Under the pieces are notes generated by a model. The model ran no database searches, was not told the origin of the DNA, and saw only the letters and a program-made list of their open reading frames with translations. 64,000 bases of DNA from Paenibacillus sp. J2TS4 (GTDB lineage: Bacteria > Bacillota > Bacilli > Paenibacillales > NBRC-103111), in contig NZ_BOSH01000002.1 of assembly GCF_018403245.1 (NCBI RefSeq), positions 372,001 through 436,000 of the forward strand, given 5' to 3'. Below, piece by piece: positions 44,964 through 53,050 of the stretch. The position numbers and the translations under genes are program-made. How positions within the stretch are numbered: position 1 is the stretch's first letter; the number at the start of each line of letters is the position of its first letter.

Positions 44964-45521
44964 TTGGAGCTTTTTTATGTAACTTCAAATTCGGCGAAAT
45001 TTGAAATTGCAACGAGGGTACTTGAAGGAACGAATGTGCATTTACAACAAAGTAAGATAGATGTACCTGAAATACAAAGTATGGAGGTATCAGACGTAGC
45101 CCATTTTTCGAGTATGTGGGCAAGAGATAACCTCGGTTGTTCGGTTGTGATTACCGATGTAGGTCTGTACATTAATGCTTTAAACGGATTTCCCGGTCCA
45201 TTTGTAAAATATGCTAATAGCTGGTTAACGACTGAAGACGTTCTAAGACTATTAGAGGGTAAAAAAGACCGTACTGTGTTTATTAAAGAGTGCTTGGCTT
45301 TTTGCCCGGTGGATTCCAAGCCCTTGTTATTTCATAGACAGATTAAAGGTATGATTACAAGAGAAAAGACATCAGGGAAGGGATCGTTGATGGATAGGTT
45401 GGTCGTACCTGAAAATCATATTTTATTGTCAGAGCTCTCAAACGATGAGTTTATCGATTTTTGGGTCAAGTATAGTGCGTTTCATCTTTTTAAGGATTGG
45501 ATTCTATCTAATCAGAACTGA
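44964..45521 (+). CDS. Ham1/RdgB-like nucleoside triphosphate pyrophosphatase
   Basis: 185-aa protein of the inosine/xanthosine triphosphate pyrophosphatase fold, which removes damaged purine nucleotides. The family entry VTSNSAKFEIA (normally TxNxxK) is at residues 5-15, and ITDVGLYINALNGFPGPFVKY matches the substrate-side block, although the usual EDSGL reads TDVGL, so activity may differ. I start at TTG 44964, 9 nt behind AAGGGG; the frame reads upstream to 44913, but that lies in the end of bmrD. AT-richer than the previous operon, and probably a separate unit. Confidence 0.78.
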   Translation: MELFYVTSNSAKFEIATRVLEGTNVHLQQSKIDVPEIQSMEVSDVAHFSSMWARDNLGCSVVITDVGLYINALNGFPGPFVKYANSWLTTEDVLRLLEGKKDRTVFIKECLAFCPVDSKPLLFHRQIKGMITREKTSGKGSLMDRLVVPENHILLSELSNDEFIDFWVKYSAFHLFKDWILSNQN

Positions 45522-45585
45522 AAGAAATAGGAAGTCATTACAGCCACTGTTGTAACTGTCCGAGAGAGCGAAAAGGAGAATAAAG

Positions 45586-45987
45586 ATGGATATTCTGTAT
45601 ACTGAAGCTATTCCAAATCAAGATCAGATCTATAAACTATATGATTGCTTTGGATGGAATAATTTCCTAATATTGAGTAAGGAAAGCCTTCATCAAGCCA
45701 TGGTCCAAAGCTGGTGTGTGATTAGCGCCTTCCATCAAGACGAATTGGTGGGAACAGGAAGGCTTGTTTCAGACGGAATCATCAATGCCTACCTTTGCGG
45801 GTTAGTTGTTCACCCCAACTATCAGAATCAAGGGGTGGGGAGTGAAATTGTACAGCAGCTAGTCAACAAAGGTCATAGTCATAACCTGCATATAGAGCTT
45901 TTTTGTGAGAGTGATAAGATTAAATATTACGAGAAATTTGGCTTTAAAGTTTTTGCTTCCGGCATGAAATATCACGCACTGCCTTAA
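45586..45987 (+). CDS. GNAT family N-acetyltransferase
   Basis: 133-aa acetyltransferase of the short YjcF/ElaA-like type. CGLVVHPNYQNQGVGSEIVQQLV carries the acetyl-CoA loop and YYEKFGFK the end of the fold. A ribosome site AAAAGGAG precedes the ATG. It is 65 nt after the Ham1-like gene and followed by a strong terminator. Substrate unknown. Confidence 0.85.
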   Translation: MDILYTEAIPNQDQIYKLYDCFGWNNFLILSKESLHQAMVQSWCVISAFHQDELVGTGRLVSDGIINAYLCGLVVHPNYQNQGVGSEIVQQLVNKGHSHNLHIELFCESDKIKYYEKFGFKVFASGMKYHALP

Positions 45988-46116
45988 CCGTATTATGATG
46001 GATTATAAGTCATTTCGGAATTGTTTAATGTCATGAATATTTTAATGTATTAATAGATATTTTTGGGGCGGATAATGATCAAGGTCCTGGAGCCAGTAAC
46101 TTACGAAATACATAGA

Positions 46117-46170
46117 AGAAGCTGCCCAAGACGGTAATGTTCCAAGCTTGGGCAGCTTCTGCTTTTTCCC
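46117..46170. terminator. strong bidirectional terminator between convergent genes
   Basis: 14-bp perfect stem AGAAGCTGCCCAAG / CTTGGGCAGCTTCT, 16-nt loop, then GCTTTTTCC. It serves the GNAT gene and, read the other way, the VOC gene. Confidence 0.9.
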
Positions 46171-46194
46171 TAAACAATTTATATAAATAAACAA

Positions 46195-46617
46195 TCAGAC
46201 TTCATGACTAAACTGCCATTGAATTCCAAATTTATCTGTTAAGCTGCCGTAACATTGGCTCCAGAAGGTTTCTTGAAGGTCCATGATTACCGTTCCGTCT
46301 TCTTTTAGTTTATTGAATCTCGCTTTAATTTCATCCATGTTCTTGCTAACAAATGCCAGGTTTATGTTATTTCCTGCGACAAAAGGCATACCAGGAAAAA
46401 CATCAGAAAACATAACGTTGCTTCCATTAATGTTAAGCCGGGTGTGCATGACTAAATCTTTTGCCTCCTCCGGAAGAGTGAATTCGGGGTTCGGCGGCGT
46501 CTCTCCAAAGGTCATAATTTGAGGTTCTTCTGTGCCAAAAACCTGTGCATAAAACTCTACAGCTTCACGACAATTTCCATTAAAATTGATATAAACATCA
46601 ACTGCCATTTGCTTCAC
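46195..46617 (-). CDS. VOC superfamily protein, PhnB-like
   Basis: 140-aa protein of the glyoxalase/vicinal-oxygen-chelate fold, PhnB branch: VDVYINFNGNCREAVEFYAQVFG at the start, VMHTRLNINGSNVMFSD in the middle, and FWSQCYGSLTDKFGIQWQF at the end. Some relatives carry metal for ring-opening or thiol-transfer enzymes; others are resistance proteins. The function of this protein is unknown. It is alone on the minus strand, upstream of the erm promoter. Confidence 0.85.
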   Translation of the reverse strand: MKQMAVDVYINFNGNCREAVEFYAQVFGTEEPQIMTFGETPPNPEFTLPEEAKDLVMHTRLNINGSNVMFSDVFPGMPFVAGNNINLAFVSKNMDEIKARFNKLKEDGTVIMDLQETFWSQCYGSLTDKFGIQWQFSHEV

Positions 46618-46777
46618 TCCTTAGATTAAGTTTAGTCATGGTTTATCACTGATTAGTGATTTTCTCATTGTATCATTCAAATGTATTTTATCAAAGAAAC
46701 GGAAACGAACTTCCATCAAAACACTAATTCTTCGGGTTAGAGGTAGAGAATCATCAATGGGGTGGAAGCTACTCCAA

Positions 46778-46806
46778 TTGACGGTCAGTCATCTGTTTGC
46801 TAAACT
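46778..46806 (+). promoter_or_regulatory. sigma-A-type promoter for erm
   Basis: TTGACG (46778-46783) and TAAACT (46801-46806) with a 17-nt spacer. Transcription would begin near 46813, about 40 nt before a short leader reading frame. Confidence 0.6.
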
Positions 46807-46852
46807 AAGTTAGGCACATATTTTTTCTAGAACGCGAGGAGGAACCTCATCC

Positions 46853-46885
46853 ATGTTTTGCATCGCTTTCATTCGTATTTGGTAG
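46853..46885 (+). CDS. erm leader peptide (10 codons)
   Basis: A complete short reading frame, MFCIAFIRIW-stop, with its own strong ribosome site GAGGAGG 10 nt upstream. It lies between the erm promoter and the erm gene. Its last codons overlap the left arm of a long stem that blocks the erm ribosome site. Leader peptides of this kind stall a macrolide-bound ribosome in well-known erm systems, and the hydrophobic IAFIRI part would fit, though it is not the known ErmC or ErmD leader. This peptide is too short for normal gene finding. Confidence 0.7.
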   Translation: MFCIAFIRIW

Positions 46886-46996
46886 TATAAGGTACAGAAC
46901 ATTTATACCCTTCCTTTCATTTTTTTAAAACGGAATGGTCTGGGTTTATTTGTGCTGTGCCTTTTTCATTCACACTACCAACGAATGAAAGAGGTG
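46866..46996 (+). promoter_or_regulatory. erm translational attenuator
   Basis: CTTTCATTCG (46866-46875) is perfectly complementary to CGAATGAAAG (46982-46991); next to it TTGGTAGT (46879-46886) pairs with ACTACCAA (46974-46981), with a 3-nt bulge. The right arm includes the start of the erm ribosome site AAAGAGGTG. A second CTTTCATT (46914-46921) can compete for the same target, so the RNA can switch. Confidence 0.72.
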
Positions 46997-47001
46997 TTTT
47001 T

Positions 47002-47868
47002 TTGTTGTCTAAAAATATTCAAAAAAATGATAAAAGGTCGAGAGCCCTAAACTTTTCTGCGCAGCATTTACTAATCGATAAACACTTGATTAAAGATTTG
47101 ATCCTTCTGGCGAACATTACTCCGTCGGATACTGTGTTGGATATTGGTGCGGGAACGGGAGCCATAACCATCCCCTTGGCAAAGAAAGCAGCCCATGTAT
47201 TAGCCATCGAGAACGATCCGGCTTATGTCCAGATCCTTTCAAATAAGACGTGTGAAGAAAACAATATAAGAATTAAACAGATCGATTTTCTGAAGATCCA
47301 TCTTCCGAAAGGGCCGTTTTGTGTAGTGGCGAATATTCCATATTCGATTACCACTCCGATCTTAACCAAATTGCTTGACCATCCAACAAGCGTATTATTG
47401 CAGAGAGCTGCGCTGCTCATTGAAAAAGGAGCGGCCAAACGTTTTACCGCTGCTCGGATTACCGATCCACGCATATTGAAATGGAGAATGTGGTTCGATA
47501 TTCGACTCGTTCGGACGGTATCGCCGAACCATTTTTCGCCGCCGCCCAATGTGGATTCAGCTGTATTAACTGTCTGTAGAAAGAAGAGCCCGGAGCTTCC
47601 TCCTCACCATCATGGAAGGTTTATGGCTCTGGCGTCACATGGACTTCGTCATCCGCATCTGCCCTTTTTCGAAGCCTTGGCTGACGTTTTTACACCTCCA
47701 CAAATAACAAAACTGGTGAAAATGCTGAGGGTAGAGCGAAATCAGCCTATCTGTTCTCTGAATGAGCGACAGTGGGGAGAGCTTTACCTTGCGATGCTTC
47801 AGCACGTTCAACCCTTCCGCTGGCCAAAATTATGCAGTAGAAAAGCGAAGAAGAACAGACGATTTTAA
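47002..47868 (+). CDS. erm: 23S rRNA (adenine) N6-methyltransferase Erm
   Basis: Methylates an adenine in the peptide exit tunnel of 23S rRNA and so confers macrolide-lincosamide-streptogramin B resistance. SAM motif DIGAGTGAITIPLA at about residue 46-60, acidic AIENDPAY, and the NIPYSITTPI target-base motif near 110 are all intact. I start at TTG 47002 (or 47005), behind AAAGAGGTG; the result, about 288 aa, matches the ErmD/Erm34 group of Bacillus, whose carboxy tail is longer than in ErmC. The upstream in-frame ATG 46957 lies in the attenuator stem. Translation is probably macrolide-inducible through the leader and attenuator. Confidence 0.88.
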   Translation: MLSKNIQKNDKRSRALNFSAQHLLIDKHLIKDLILLANITPSDTVLDIGAGTGAITIPLAKKAAHVLAIENDPAYVQILSNKTCEENNIRIKQIDFLKIHLPKGPFCVVANIPYSITTPILTKLLDHPTSVLLQRAALLIEKGAAKRFTAARITDPRILKWRMWFDIRLVRTVSPNHFSPPPNVDSAVLTVCRKKSPELPPHHHGRFMALASHGLRHPHLPFFEALADVFTPPQITKLVKMLRVERNQPICSLNERQWGELYLAMLQHVQPFRWPKLCSRKAKKNRRF

Positions 47869-48060
47869 AGTCTTGCCATTCAGATCGAGCAAGCCTTGAA
47901 AAACAGAGCGCTTCTATGTCAAAATCGAGTTAAATAACTATGGTCCCTTGTAGTTCCGGCAGCTATGCTGCTAATAATGTAAAAGAGTCCGTGAATCCTC
48001 CTTTAGAAAAAGAAGAGGTTCGTATGGAATATTCAGCAGAACAATTTGGAGGGCCACCCT

Positions 48061-48474
48061 ATGAAAAACATGAATTATTATGACACTTTCATTGAAACTG
48101 CCGAAGATTGCCCTGTTACAGCAGCAGAAGTTCCAAAAACAAAAGGAGACTCTAAGACGATCCCGGTTTTGCAGTACGAGCTCATTGCGAATCATCCCTA
48201 CAAATACACGCAAGAGGATGTATTATTTGAAGTGTTTGCTCAGCGCAACAATATTCCGGCAGAGCAAAAGCAAGCCGCACGCGAGAAGTTTTTTTCCAAA
48301 GGGCAGCCTTGTCTTCGTACATCGTCCTTGGGCAAACGCTATGGCTGGGGGATTCATAATGATGCACAGGGCAAAGTAGCGCTGTATGCTTGCGAATCTG
48401 AAGAATATAAAAAATTAGTGAACGATAAAAGTATAAAGCATTTCAAAGCCATGCGCTCCAGTCGCACTAAGTGA
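48061..48474 (+). CDS. DUF6157 family protein
   Basis: 137-aa cytoplasmic protein with the family blocks YDTFIETAEDCPVTAAEVP, YELIANHPYKYTQEDVLFEV and LGKRYGWGIHNDAQGKVALY. The name is recalled from similar proteins; its function is unknown. I start at ATG 48061, 7 nt after GGAGGG; an earlier in-frame TTG holds the ribosome site inside. It is followed after 44 nt by the alkyltransferase-like gene, so the two may share a transcript. Confidence 0.8.
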   Translation: MKNMNYYDTFIETAEDCPVTAAEVPKTKGDSKTIPVLQYELIANHPYKYTQEDVLFEVFAQRNNIPAEQKQAAREKFFSKGQPCLRTSSLGKRYGWGIHNDAQGKVALYACESEEYKKLVNDKSIKHFKAMRSSRTK

Positions 48475-48518
48475 AAATAAAATAATATGTCATAGTCGAC
48501 GAGAAGGAAGAGTAGTAT

Positions 48519-48818
48519 ATGAACGCTTTTACGAAAAATGCCGTTGAAATTATCCAAAGTATTCCTGAGGGGAAAGTGATGACTTATGGCCAGATTGCAG
48601 CGCTAGCCGGCAGTCCCAGGGGAGCTCGGCAAGTCGTAAGAATTCTGCATTCCATGAGTAGAAAGTATAAGCTTTGTTGGCATCGTGTAGTCAGTGCCCA
48701 GGGCAAAATCAGCATCAAGGATGAGGAAGGGTATAGGTTACAAATTATGCTGCTTCAGGATGAAGGAGTGGTCGTGACGAATGATGGCTATGTCGATCTG
48801 CAACAGTATGGTGCGTAA
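48519..48818 (+). CDS. alkyltransferase-like (ATL) DNA-binding protein
   Basis: 99-aa protein built like the carboxy half of O6-alkylguanine-DNA alkyltransferase: helix-turn-helix YGQIAALAGSPRGARQV, arginine finger region, then LCWHRVVSAQGKIS. In active alkyltransferases the site is PCHR; in ATL proteins the Cys is usually Trp (PWHR). Here the motif reads CWHR: Trp sits where the nucleophile should be, and a Cys replaces the preceding Pro. It should therefore bind alkylated bases and hand them to repair without transfer. ATG with AGAAGGAAGAG upstream. Confidence 0.85.
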   Translation: MNAFTKNAVEIIQSIPEGKVMTYGQIAALAGSPRGARQVVRILHSMSRKYKLCWHRVVSAQGKISIKDEEGYRLQIMLLQDEGVVVTNDGYVDLQQYGA

Positions 48819-48984
48819 GTACCGGTGACAGAGCAAGAGATATTGATTTATGTGAAAAGCATTGTAGATACCGGTATGCCCGCTGGAAGTTGGCGTTGCT
48901 GTGGGTTATGGTCGGAGGACTGGTTATTATTCTCGCCGTAGCCTTGGGCAAGAAGTCGCTCAAGCGTTAGTATTTGGATATTGG

Positions 48985-49034
48985 CAAAGTAACCAGGATC
49001 GCGGCTTTCCCCGCGATCCTGGTTACTTTGTTTA
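48985..49034. terminator. long perfect hairpin between convergent genes
   Basis: A 20-bp perfect inverted repeat (48985-49004 with 49011-49030) around a 6-nt loop, flanked by TTTG/CAAA and T-rich sequence, lies between the ATL gene and the end of the BlaR1-like gene. Confidence 0.8.
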
Positions 49035-49059
49035 GGGGCTTTTCGTTCAAGGTTGAGGT

Positions 49060-50652
49060 TCAAGGGCGAGGCGTCTGCAAACTATTGAGATTTGCCGAGT
49101 AGCGAACAGTCACGGAAGCATGAGATTCGTCCAGCAAGGATAGCCGCACGACGACGTCAAGAGCACTATAATCTGTATCTCCTATTAAAGTGGTCAAAAC
49201 CTCAGGATCGACTTCGATGTGCCATTCCTCCAAATAGTCGGGCGAAGGAAGGGCTTGATCGGTCGGCAAGGCCGTCAATGTATCCAGCCGGTTGGGATGG
49301 CCGTCCATTGTGTCGGGTTGACCGTGCAGTTTGGCCAGTTCATCTCTAAGCGCTTTACTGACGGCAAAGGCATCCTGATGGTTGTCAAACCGGTATTGTA
49401 AATACATCAACAAATCATTGTAGAAGCCAAGCTGCAGTTGGCTCGAATGGCCATGTACTTGAACAGGCTGCTTCAACAGATATTCCGCACTGTCGGGGTT
49501 TAAATCCGTTTTCTCGGCATCGTTATCCGCATCAAGCGACAAGGCAGCGAACACCTCTTGTTCCGAGGAACCGAATAAAGCATAAAGCCCGGCAAAGCTG
49601 TTTTTACCTTTACTTTGAGCCGACTGGCTTTGGCAAGATACCAAGGTGCCTCCGGCCAGGATTATGATCAATAGGAGAGAGGAAATCCAGGCTGCCGATT
49701 TTTGGGGCTGATTTTGAAAAATTAACTTAAATCGCTCTTTCATGACACGATCCCCTCCAAGGAAAGAAGTAGATAAAGAAGGTCCTTTATTCACACTATT
49801 TTCCATATAATGGATGATGGTGTTGGCATAAAGCTGTCTAGTGTGAACATCAGCATGTTTAATCACGTGGCTGTCGCAGATTTTTTCCAGATCATCGTAG
49901 GCCATGCGGATCATCCAATGGACGAACGGGTTGAACCAGTGGAGGGCGGAGACCCATGTCATAAGCGCCATGAACCACAAATCTTTCCTCTTGGCATGCG
50001 TCAGTTCGTGCCGCAGGATCAGCTCAAGCTGCTCATCTGTCAGGCGTGTATCCGGCAGCAGGATGGAAGGACGAATATAGCCGATCAGCATCGGGCTGCT
50101 GGCGAGCCGGCATTGATACAGGCCGATGCGCCGGTTTACGCCCATGTCCGACTTCAGCGAGGACAACCGTGCTAGCTCGCGTGGACCGACTGACTGCGAG
50201 CAAGCCTTTAATCTTCGCAAGACAAGGTGATACTGGAGAAGCCTCCAGCATAAATAGCTTGCTGCACCAAGCAGCCATATCCAGGACAGCAAAGTCAGAA
50301 TATCCGGAATATAGCCGGAAGTGGAGGTATCCGTATTTGCAGCGGACCACGATTCATCAATCGGACTGGCTTCAGTTGACGTTTCTTCGGATGAAGGCGC
50401 ATTCACTATAGACGGCCCGGAGTTGGAGGTAAGCTGATCCACTACGATGTTAGGAAGCGTTAATACAGGGACGGATTGCGGCACTTGCCAGAATGGAAGC
50501 GCCAGGCGCAGACCCAAGACAAGCCATATCCAGTAGCGCCATTGCAGACGATATCGATGGCCGGTCCATCTGCCGATCCCTGCAACCAACAGGATGGTAA
50601 TGACTGCGAAGGCAGAAGTCTCAATAATGATTGCAAACCAAGTGTTAATCAT
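49060..50652 (-). CDS. BlaR1/MecR1-like M56 membrane metallopeptidase
   Basis: 530-aa membrane protein with four helices (residue about 1-27, 38-58, 95-118, 305-325) and a zinc protease domain in between: HELTHAKRKD near residue 215. After the last helix comes an outside region of about 190 residues rich in Asp, Gln and Leu, which shows none of the SxxK or KTG penicillin-binding motifs of real BlaR1. It probably senses something other than a beta-lactam. I start at ATG 50652, which overlaps the stop of the blaI-like gene by 8 nt. The protease would destroy the BlaI repressor on signal. Confidence 0.85.
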   Translation of the reverse strand: MINTWFAIIIETSAFAVITILLVAGIGRWTGHRYRLQWRYWIWLVLGLRLALPFWQVPQSVPVLTLPNIVVDQLTSNSGPSIVNAPSSEETSTEASPIDESWSAANTDTSTSGYIPDILTLLSWIWLLGAASYLCWRLLQYHLVLRRLKACSQSVGPRELARLSSLKSDMGVNRRIGLYQCRLASSPMLIGYIRPSILLPDTRLTDEQLELILRHELTHAKRKDLWFMALMTWVSALHWFNPFVHWMIRMAYDDLEKICDSHVIKHADVHTRQLYANTIIHYMENSVNKGPSLSTSFLGGDRVMKERFKLIFQNQPQKSAAWISSLLLIIILAGGTLVSCQSQSAQSKGKNSFAGLYALFGSSEQEVFAALSLDADNDAEKTDLNPDSAEYLLKQPVQVHGHSSQLQLGFYNDLLMYLQYRFDNHQDAFAVSKALRDELAKLHGQPDTMDGHPNRLDTLTALPTDQALPSPDYLEEWHIEVDPEVLTTLIGDTDYSALDVVVRLSLLDESHASVTVRYSANLNSLQTPRP

Positions 50653-51040
50653 CTTCTTTACCTGCATTTCGGACGATTTCCGACAATTCGTCCAATGACT
50701 CACGACTAATTTTCCGCCCGCCTGTCAGTGCCGCAAACAAGCTTTTGTACGAGTTACGGTGGAAGCGGCTGAAGAAGCTTTGCGTTTCCTGCTCGGTATA
50801 TGATTGCTGGTCAATTAAAGGATAATAGAGCTTCAGTCTGCCTTCATTTTTGAAGTCGATGTAGCCTCGCTGCTGCAAGCGCGTCAACAGGGATTGCAAG
50901 GTGGAAATGTTCCAATCCTTTCCTTGCTCCTCGTGGAGTCTGGACAAGATCACGGATGTCTTAAGCGGTTGTTCCGATTGCCAGATGATTTGCATAACGT
51001 CATACTCGGCATCCGGCAGACGTTCAAACGATGGTTTCAT
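50645..51040 (-). CDS. BlaI/MecI-family transcriptional repressor
   Basis: 131-aa winged-helix repressor: LPDAEYDVMQIIWQSEQPLKTSVILSRL, then NISTLQSLLTRLQQRGYIDFKNEGR for DNA binding, and a helical dimerisation tail with FFSRFHRNSYKSLFAAL. In BlaI the N-F-type cleavage site lies in this tail region. It binds TACA-n-TGTA sites; one is present upstream. It is the first gene of a two-gene operon with its cognate protease sensor. Confidence 0.9.
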   Translation of the reverse strand: MKPSFERLPDAEYDVMQIIWQSEQPLKTSVILSRLHEEQGKDWNISTLQSLLTRLQQRGYIDFKNEGRLKLYYPLIDQQSYTEQETQSFFSRFHRNSYKSLFAALTGGRKISRESLDELSEIVRNAGKEDD

Positions 51041-51144
51041 TGGGGAATCCCTCCATTCAGTGTAGTGGAACTTAATAACCTAAGGTGTCGTTGATCATCT
51101 AGCGTGTTGTAATGCTTTCAGTATAGCATGCGATTAATATTTCG

Positions 51145-51158
51145 TCTACAAATGTAGA
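51145..51158. promoter_or_regulatory. BlaI-type operator
   Basis: TCTACAAATGTAGA is a perfect palindrome of the TACA-TGTA type recognised by BlaI/MecI. It is about 105 nt before the blaI-like gene (minus strand) and abuts a TAGACG-N17-TATACT promoter on that strand, so the operon should repress itself. Confidence 0.85.
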
Positions 51159-51484
51159 TGAAATGTCATTAAAATTGAGCGGAAGCTGAAACTACACGTA
51201 AAATGGATGTGAATATATGTAAAATGATGAACTTCTCCTCAGACAAAGAATTCAACGTCTATGGAAAATGTGTTAAAAATAGCGCGATTTGAAATCCACT
51301 TCGGGATAAGATTTCTTACCCGAAAGTAGGTTGCTAAATTGGAAGGGAGGGGGCTGGGGATGAAGATATCGCCCCTTACGGGAGAAGAAGCGAACTTTGG
51401 GGTGGTGTTAGCTTCGCTGATACTACCCCATACAATGAGGTTGGTGTATAACACTTGGGGTGCTATGAGGAAGGAGTGCTTGAA
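51159..51484. other. gap without a clear gene
   Basis: About 325 nt between the blaI-like operator and the end of the PIN-domain gene. One short plus-strand frame (51360-51488, 42 codons) has a purine-rich site ahead of it but no recognisable product; I do not count it as a gene. Confidence 0.4.
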
Positions 51485-51925
51485 TTAAAGTTGGTCCAAT
51501 GACACGCATTTTATTTCTTTGACATTTTCGAGTCGTTGATCGTTCGTTATAAAAAAATCGGCATTGGCTGCAAGCGCCGTAGCTAAGATCAATGCATCCG
51601 GCGTTCTGATATTGTACTTTCCTCGGAGATAGGCCGCTCGTTCGGCGACCATGTTATCGATTGGTAAGATCGTAAGGTTGGGGAAGTGGGAGAAAAGCAA
51701 TTTGTATTGCTTCTCCAGAGTCAGGTTTCCTTCACGTATTGGTTTAACCAGGATTTCAGTCAGAGAGACGGAAGAAGCCACCGCGGTAACAAGTCCATCT
51801 TCTATCTGTTCTAAAATCGATTTAGCTTTCTCTCCAAATTCGGGATGCTGTTCAAAAACATAAATGAATAGGTTCGTGTCTAACCCAATCTTCTTACTAC
51901 CGTGTAGAAGGTTCGATATTACCAT
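51485..51925 (-). CDS. PIN-domain toxin (VapC-like ribonuclease)
   Basis: 146-aa PIN nuclease. The acidic residues expected to bind metal are visible: LDTN near residue 16, SLTEIL near 56, TPDALI near 109, and ITNDQRL near 125. It begins within the end of the antitoxin gene (ATGGTAA overlap), 8 nt behind AAGGAG. VapC toxins cut a defined RNA, commonly a tRNA or rRNA, when the antitoxin is lost. Confidence 0.85.
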   Translation of the reverse strand: MVISNLLHGSKKIGLDTNLFIYVFEQHPEFGEKAKSILEQIEDGLVTAVASSVSLTEILVKPIREGNLTLEKQYKLLFSHFPNLTILPIDNMVAERAAYLRGKYNIRTPDALILATALAANADFFITNDQRLENVKEIKCVSLDQL

Positions 51926-52170
51926 TCAGAACGCTCCTTGCGAATGTAATCTTCTGCTGATTCCTGTTCCCAGATGTCTTTGCCAAGTCCCCATAGTTTT
52001 TCAGAGAAAGATTTCGGTTTTGGCATGACAATGATTTCTTGGCGAATTTCATCGTACTGCCACAGTAATGAATCGCCAATATTAAGTTTTGCTCTCGTTC
52101 TTATTTCCTCGGGTATTGTAATCTGATATCTTGTTCTTATTTCACTTTCTGATTTAACAACATGACCCAC
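51919..52170 (-). CDS. AbrB/SpoVT-type antitoxin
   Basis: 83-aa protein with an amino-terminal swapped-hairpin DNA-binding domain: RTRYQITIPEEIRTRAKLNIGDSLLWQYDE. The carboxy part (WGLGKDIWEQESAEDYIRKERSEW) should fold over the toxin. I start at GTG 52170, 9 nt behind GGAG, because ATG 52179 abuts the ribosome site. Overlap with the toxin gene is 7 nt. It is expected to repress its own promoter. Confidence 0.82.
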   Translation of the reverse strand: MGHVVKSESEIRTRYQITIPEEIRTRAKLNIGDSLLWQYDEIRQEIIVMPKPKSFSEKLWGLGKDIWEQESAEDYIRKERSEW

Positions 52171-52269
52171 GTAGATCATCTCCTTGATATATCTTATATA
52201 TAGAAATTATATCATACAATTTTTTTGTTCGTCTAATCAGAATGGGTTTTATCATAGCGCAAAAATTGA

Positions 52270-52513
52270 GCGTCATCATCCATCCAATAACTGTTTTTGA
52301 AGGAGAATCGGAAGATAAGGATGTGCAATTTGAAGCTTTGCAGAATCTGTTAGCAGCAACCGATAAAGAAGTGGATTGGGCTTATGGCTTATGAAAGTTT
52401 GGGATCAGCTATTGGAATGGCTGACAGACAGTGTAAACCGAGAAGATCCAGATCAGCTCAGTTTCTCTCTAATTTAGCCGTCAGTGACCTAAATAAACTA
52501 TGCCCCAAATAAG
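52270..52513 (+). pseudogene. decayed HEAT-repeat-like gene fragment
   Basis: Three frames in turn give a protein pattern familiar from Bacillus HEAT-like proteins: VQFEALQNLLAATDKEVDWAYGL (ending at a TGA at 52392), then KVWDQLLEWLTDSVNRE, then SAQFLSNLAVSDLNKL. At least two frameshifts separate them, and both ends are missing. It is non-coding debris. Confidence 0.55.
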
Positions 52514-52519
52514 CATATT

Positions 52520-52690
52520 GACATCGCTTTTGATCGCTTTTATAAGGTGGATCAAGCAAGAAAGGGGAAAGGAACAGGACTCGGATTATGTATTGCCAAA
52601 AATTTAATGAAAAAATGAGTGGAAGTCTCTCTGCTGAATTGAAAGAGAATCAATTATTAATGAAATTTCAAATTTTAGTTTACATAATAT
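52520..52690 (+). pseudogene. histidine kinase carboxy-terminal remnant
   Basis: AFDRFYKVDQARKGKGTG and LGLCIAKNLM are the F and G2 boxes of a histidine kinase ATP-binding domain (52520-52618). A stop cuts the frame, and the next frame continues with SGSLSAELKENQLLMKFQIL, the expected last strand. Nothing of the upstream kinase is seen, so it is a deletion and frameshift remnant. Confidence 0.7.
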
Positions 52691-52693
52691 ACA

Positions 52694-53050
52694 TTATCGG
52701 ACTCAATAATAAATTCGGAGTCAATGTTTACAGGCTCAGCCTGATGCGTTTGACGCTGCCCGAATGTTGTTGGTGAATTAAGCACGCACAACATAAACAA
52801 GCGACGGATCGGTTCCATCGCCCACTTTCGTAATCCATTAGTTGTTCCTGATTATACGTCGGGCTGCTCATTAGGCGATGGTATATATCCATGGCAGGTG
52901 CTGTCAGTCCAGCTGAACAGCCCATGATGTTTACCTTTTGCTCCAAGTCACTAACATCGAGCGGCCGAACTTTGAAGCCTCGGGAAACTGTGGTGTTGGA
53001 ATCGCGGCATCAAGATCATCCTTGTTTGAGTCATCTAGGATAAAAAGAGT
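52694..53050. other. gap with an unrecognised short frame
   Basis: Holds a minus-strand frame of 72 codons (52728-52946; starting MEQKVNIMGCSAGLTAPAMD) with no ribosome site that I can see and no recognised product. It may be another fragment of a lost gene. Confidence 0.3.

Noticed and set aside
48840..48970. Frame ending RWKLALLWVMVGGLVIILAV between the ATL gene and the BlaR1-like gene
   Set aside because: Looks like a membrane segment, but no start codon or ribosome site in that frame; perhaps a remnant.
51360..51488. 42-codon plus-strand frame with a purine-rich site ahead
   Set aside because: No similarity, no expected partner, and runs into the end of the PIN gene; evidence too thin.
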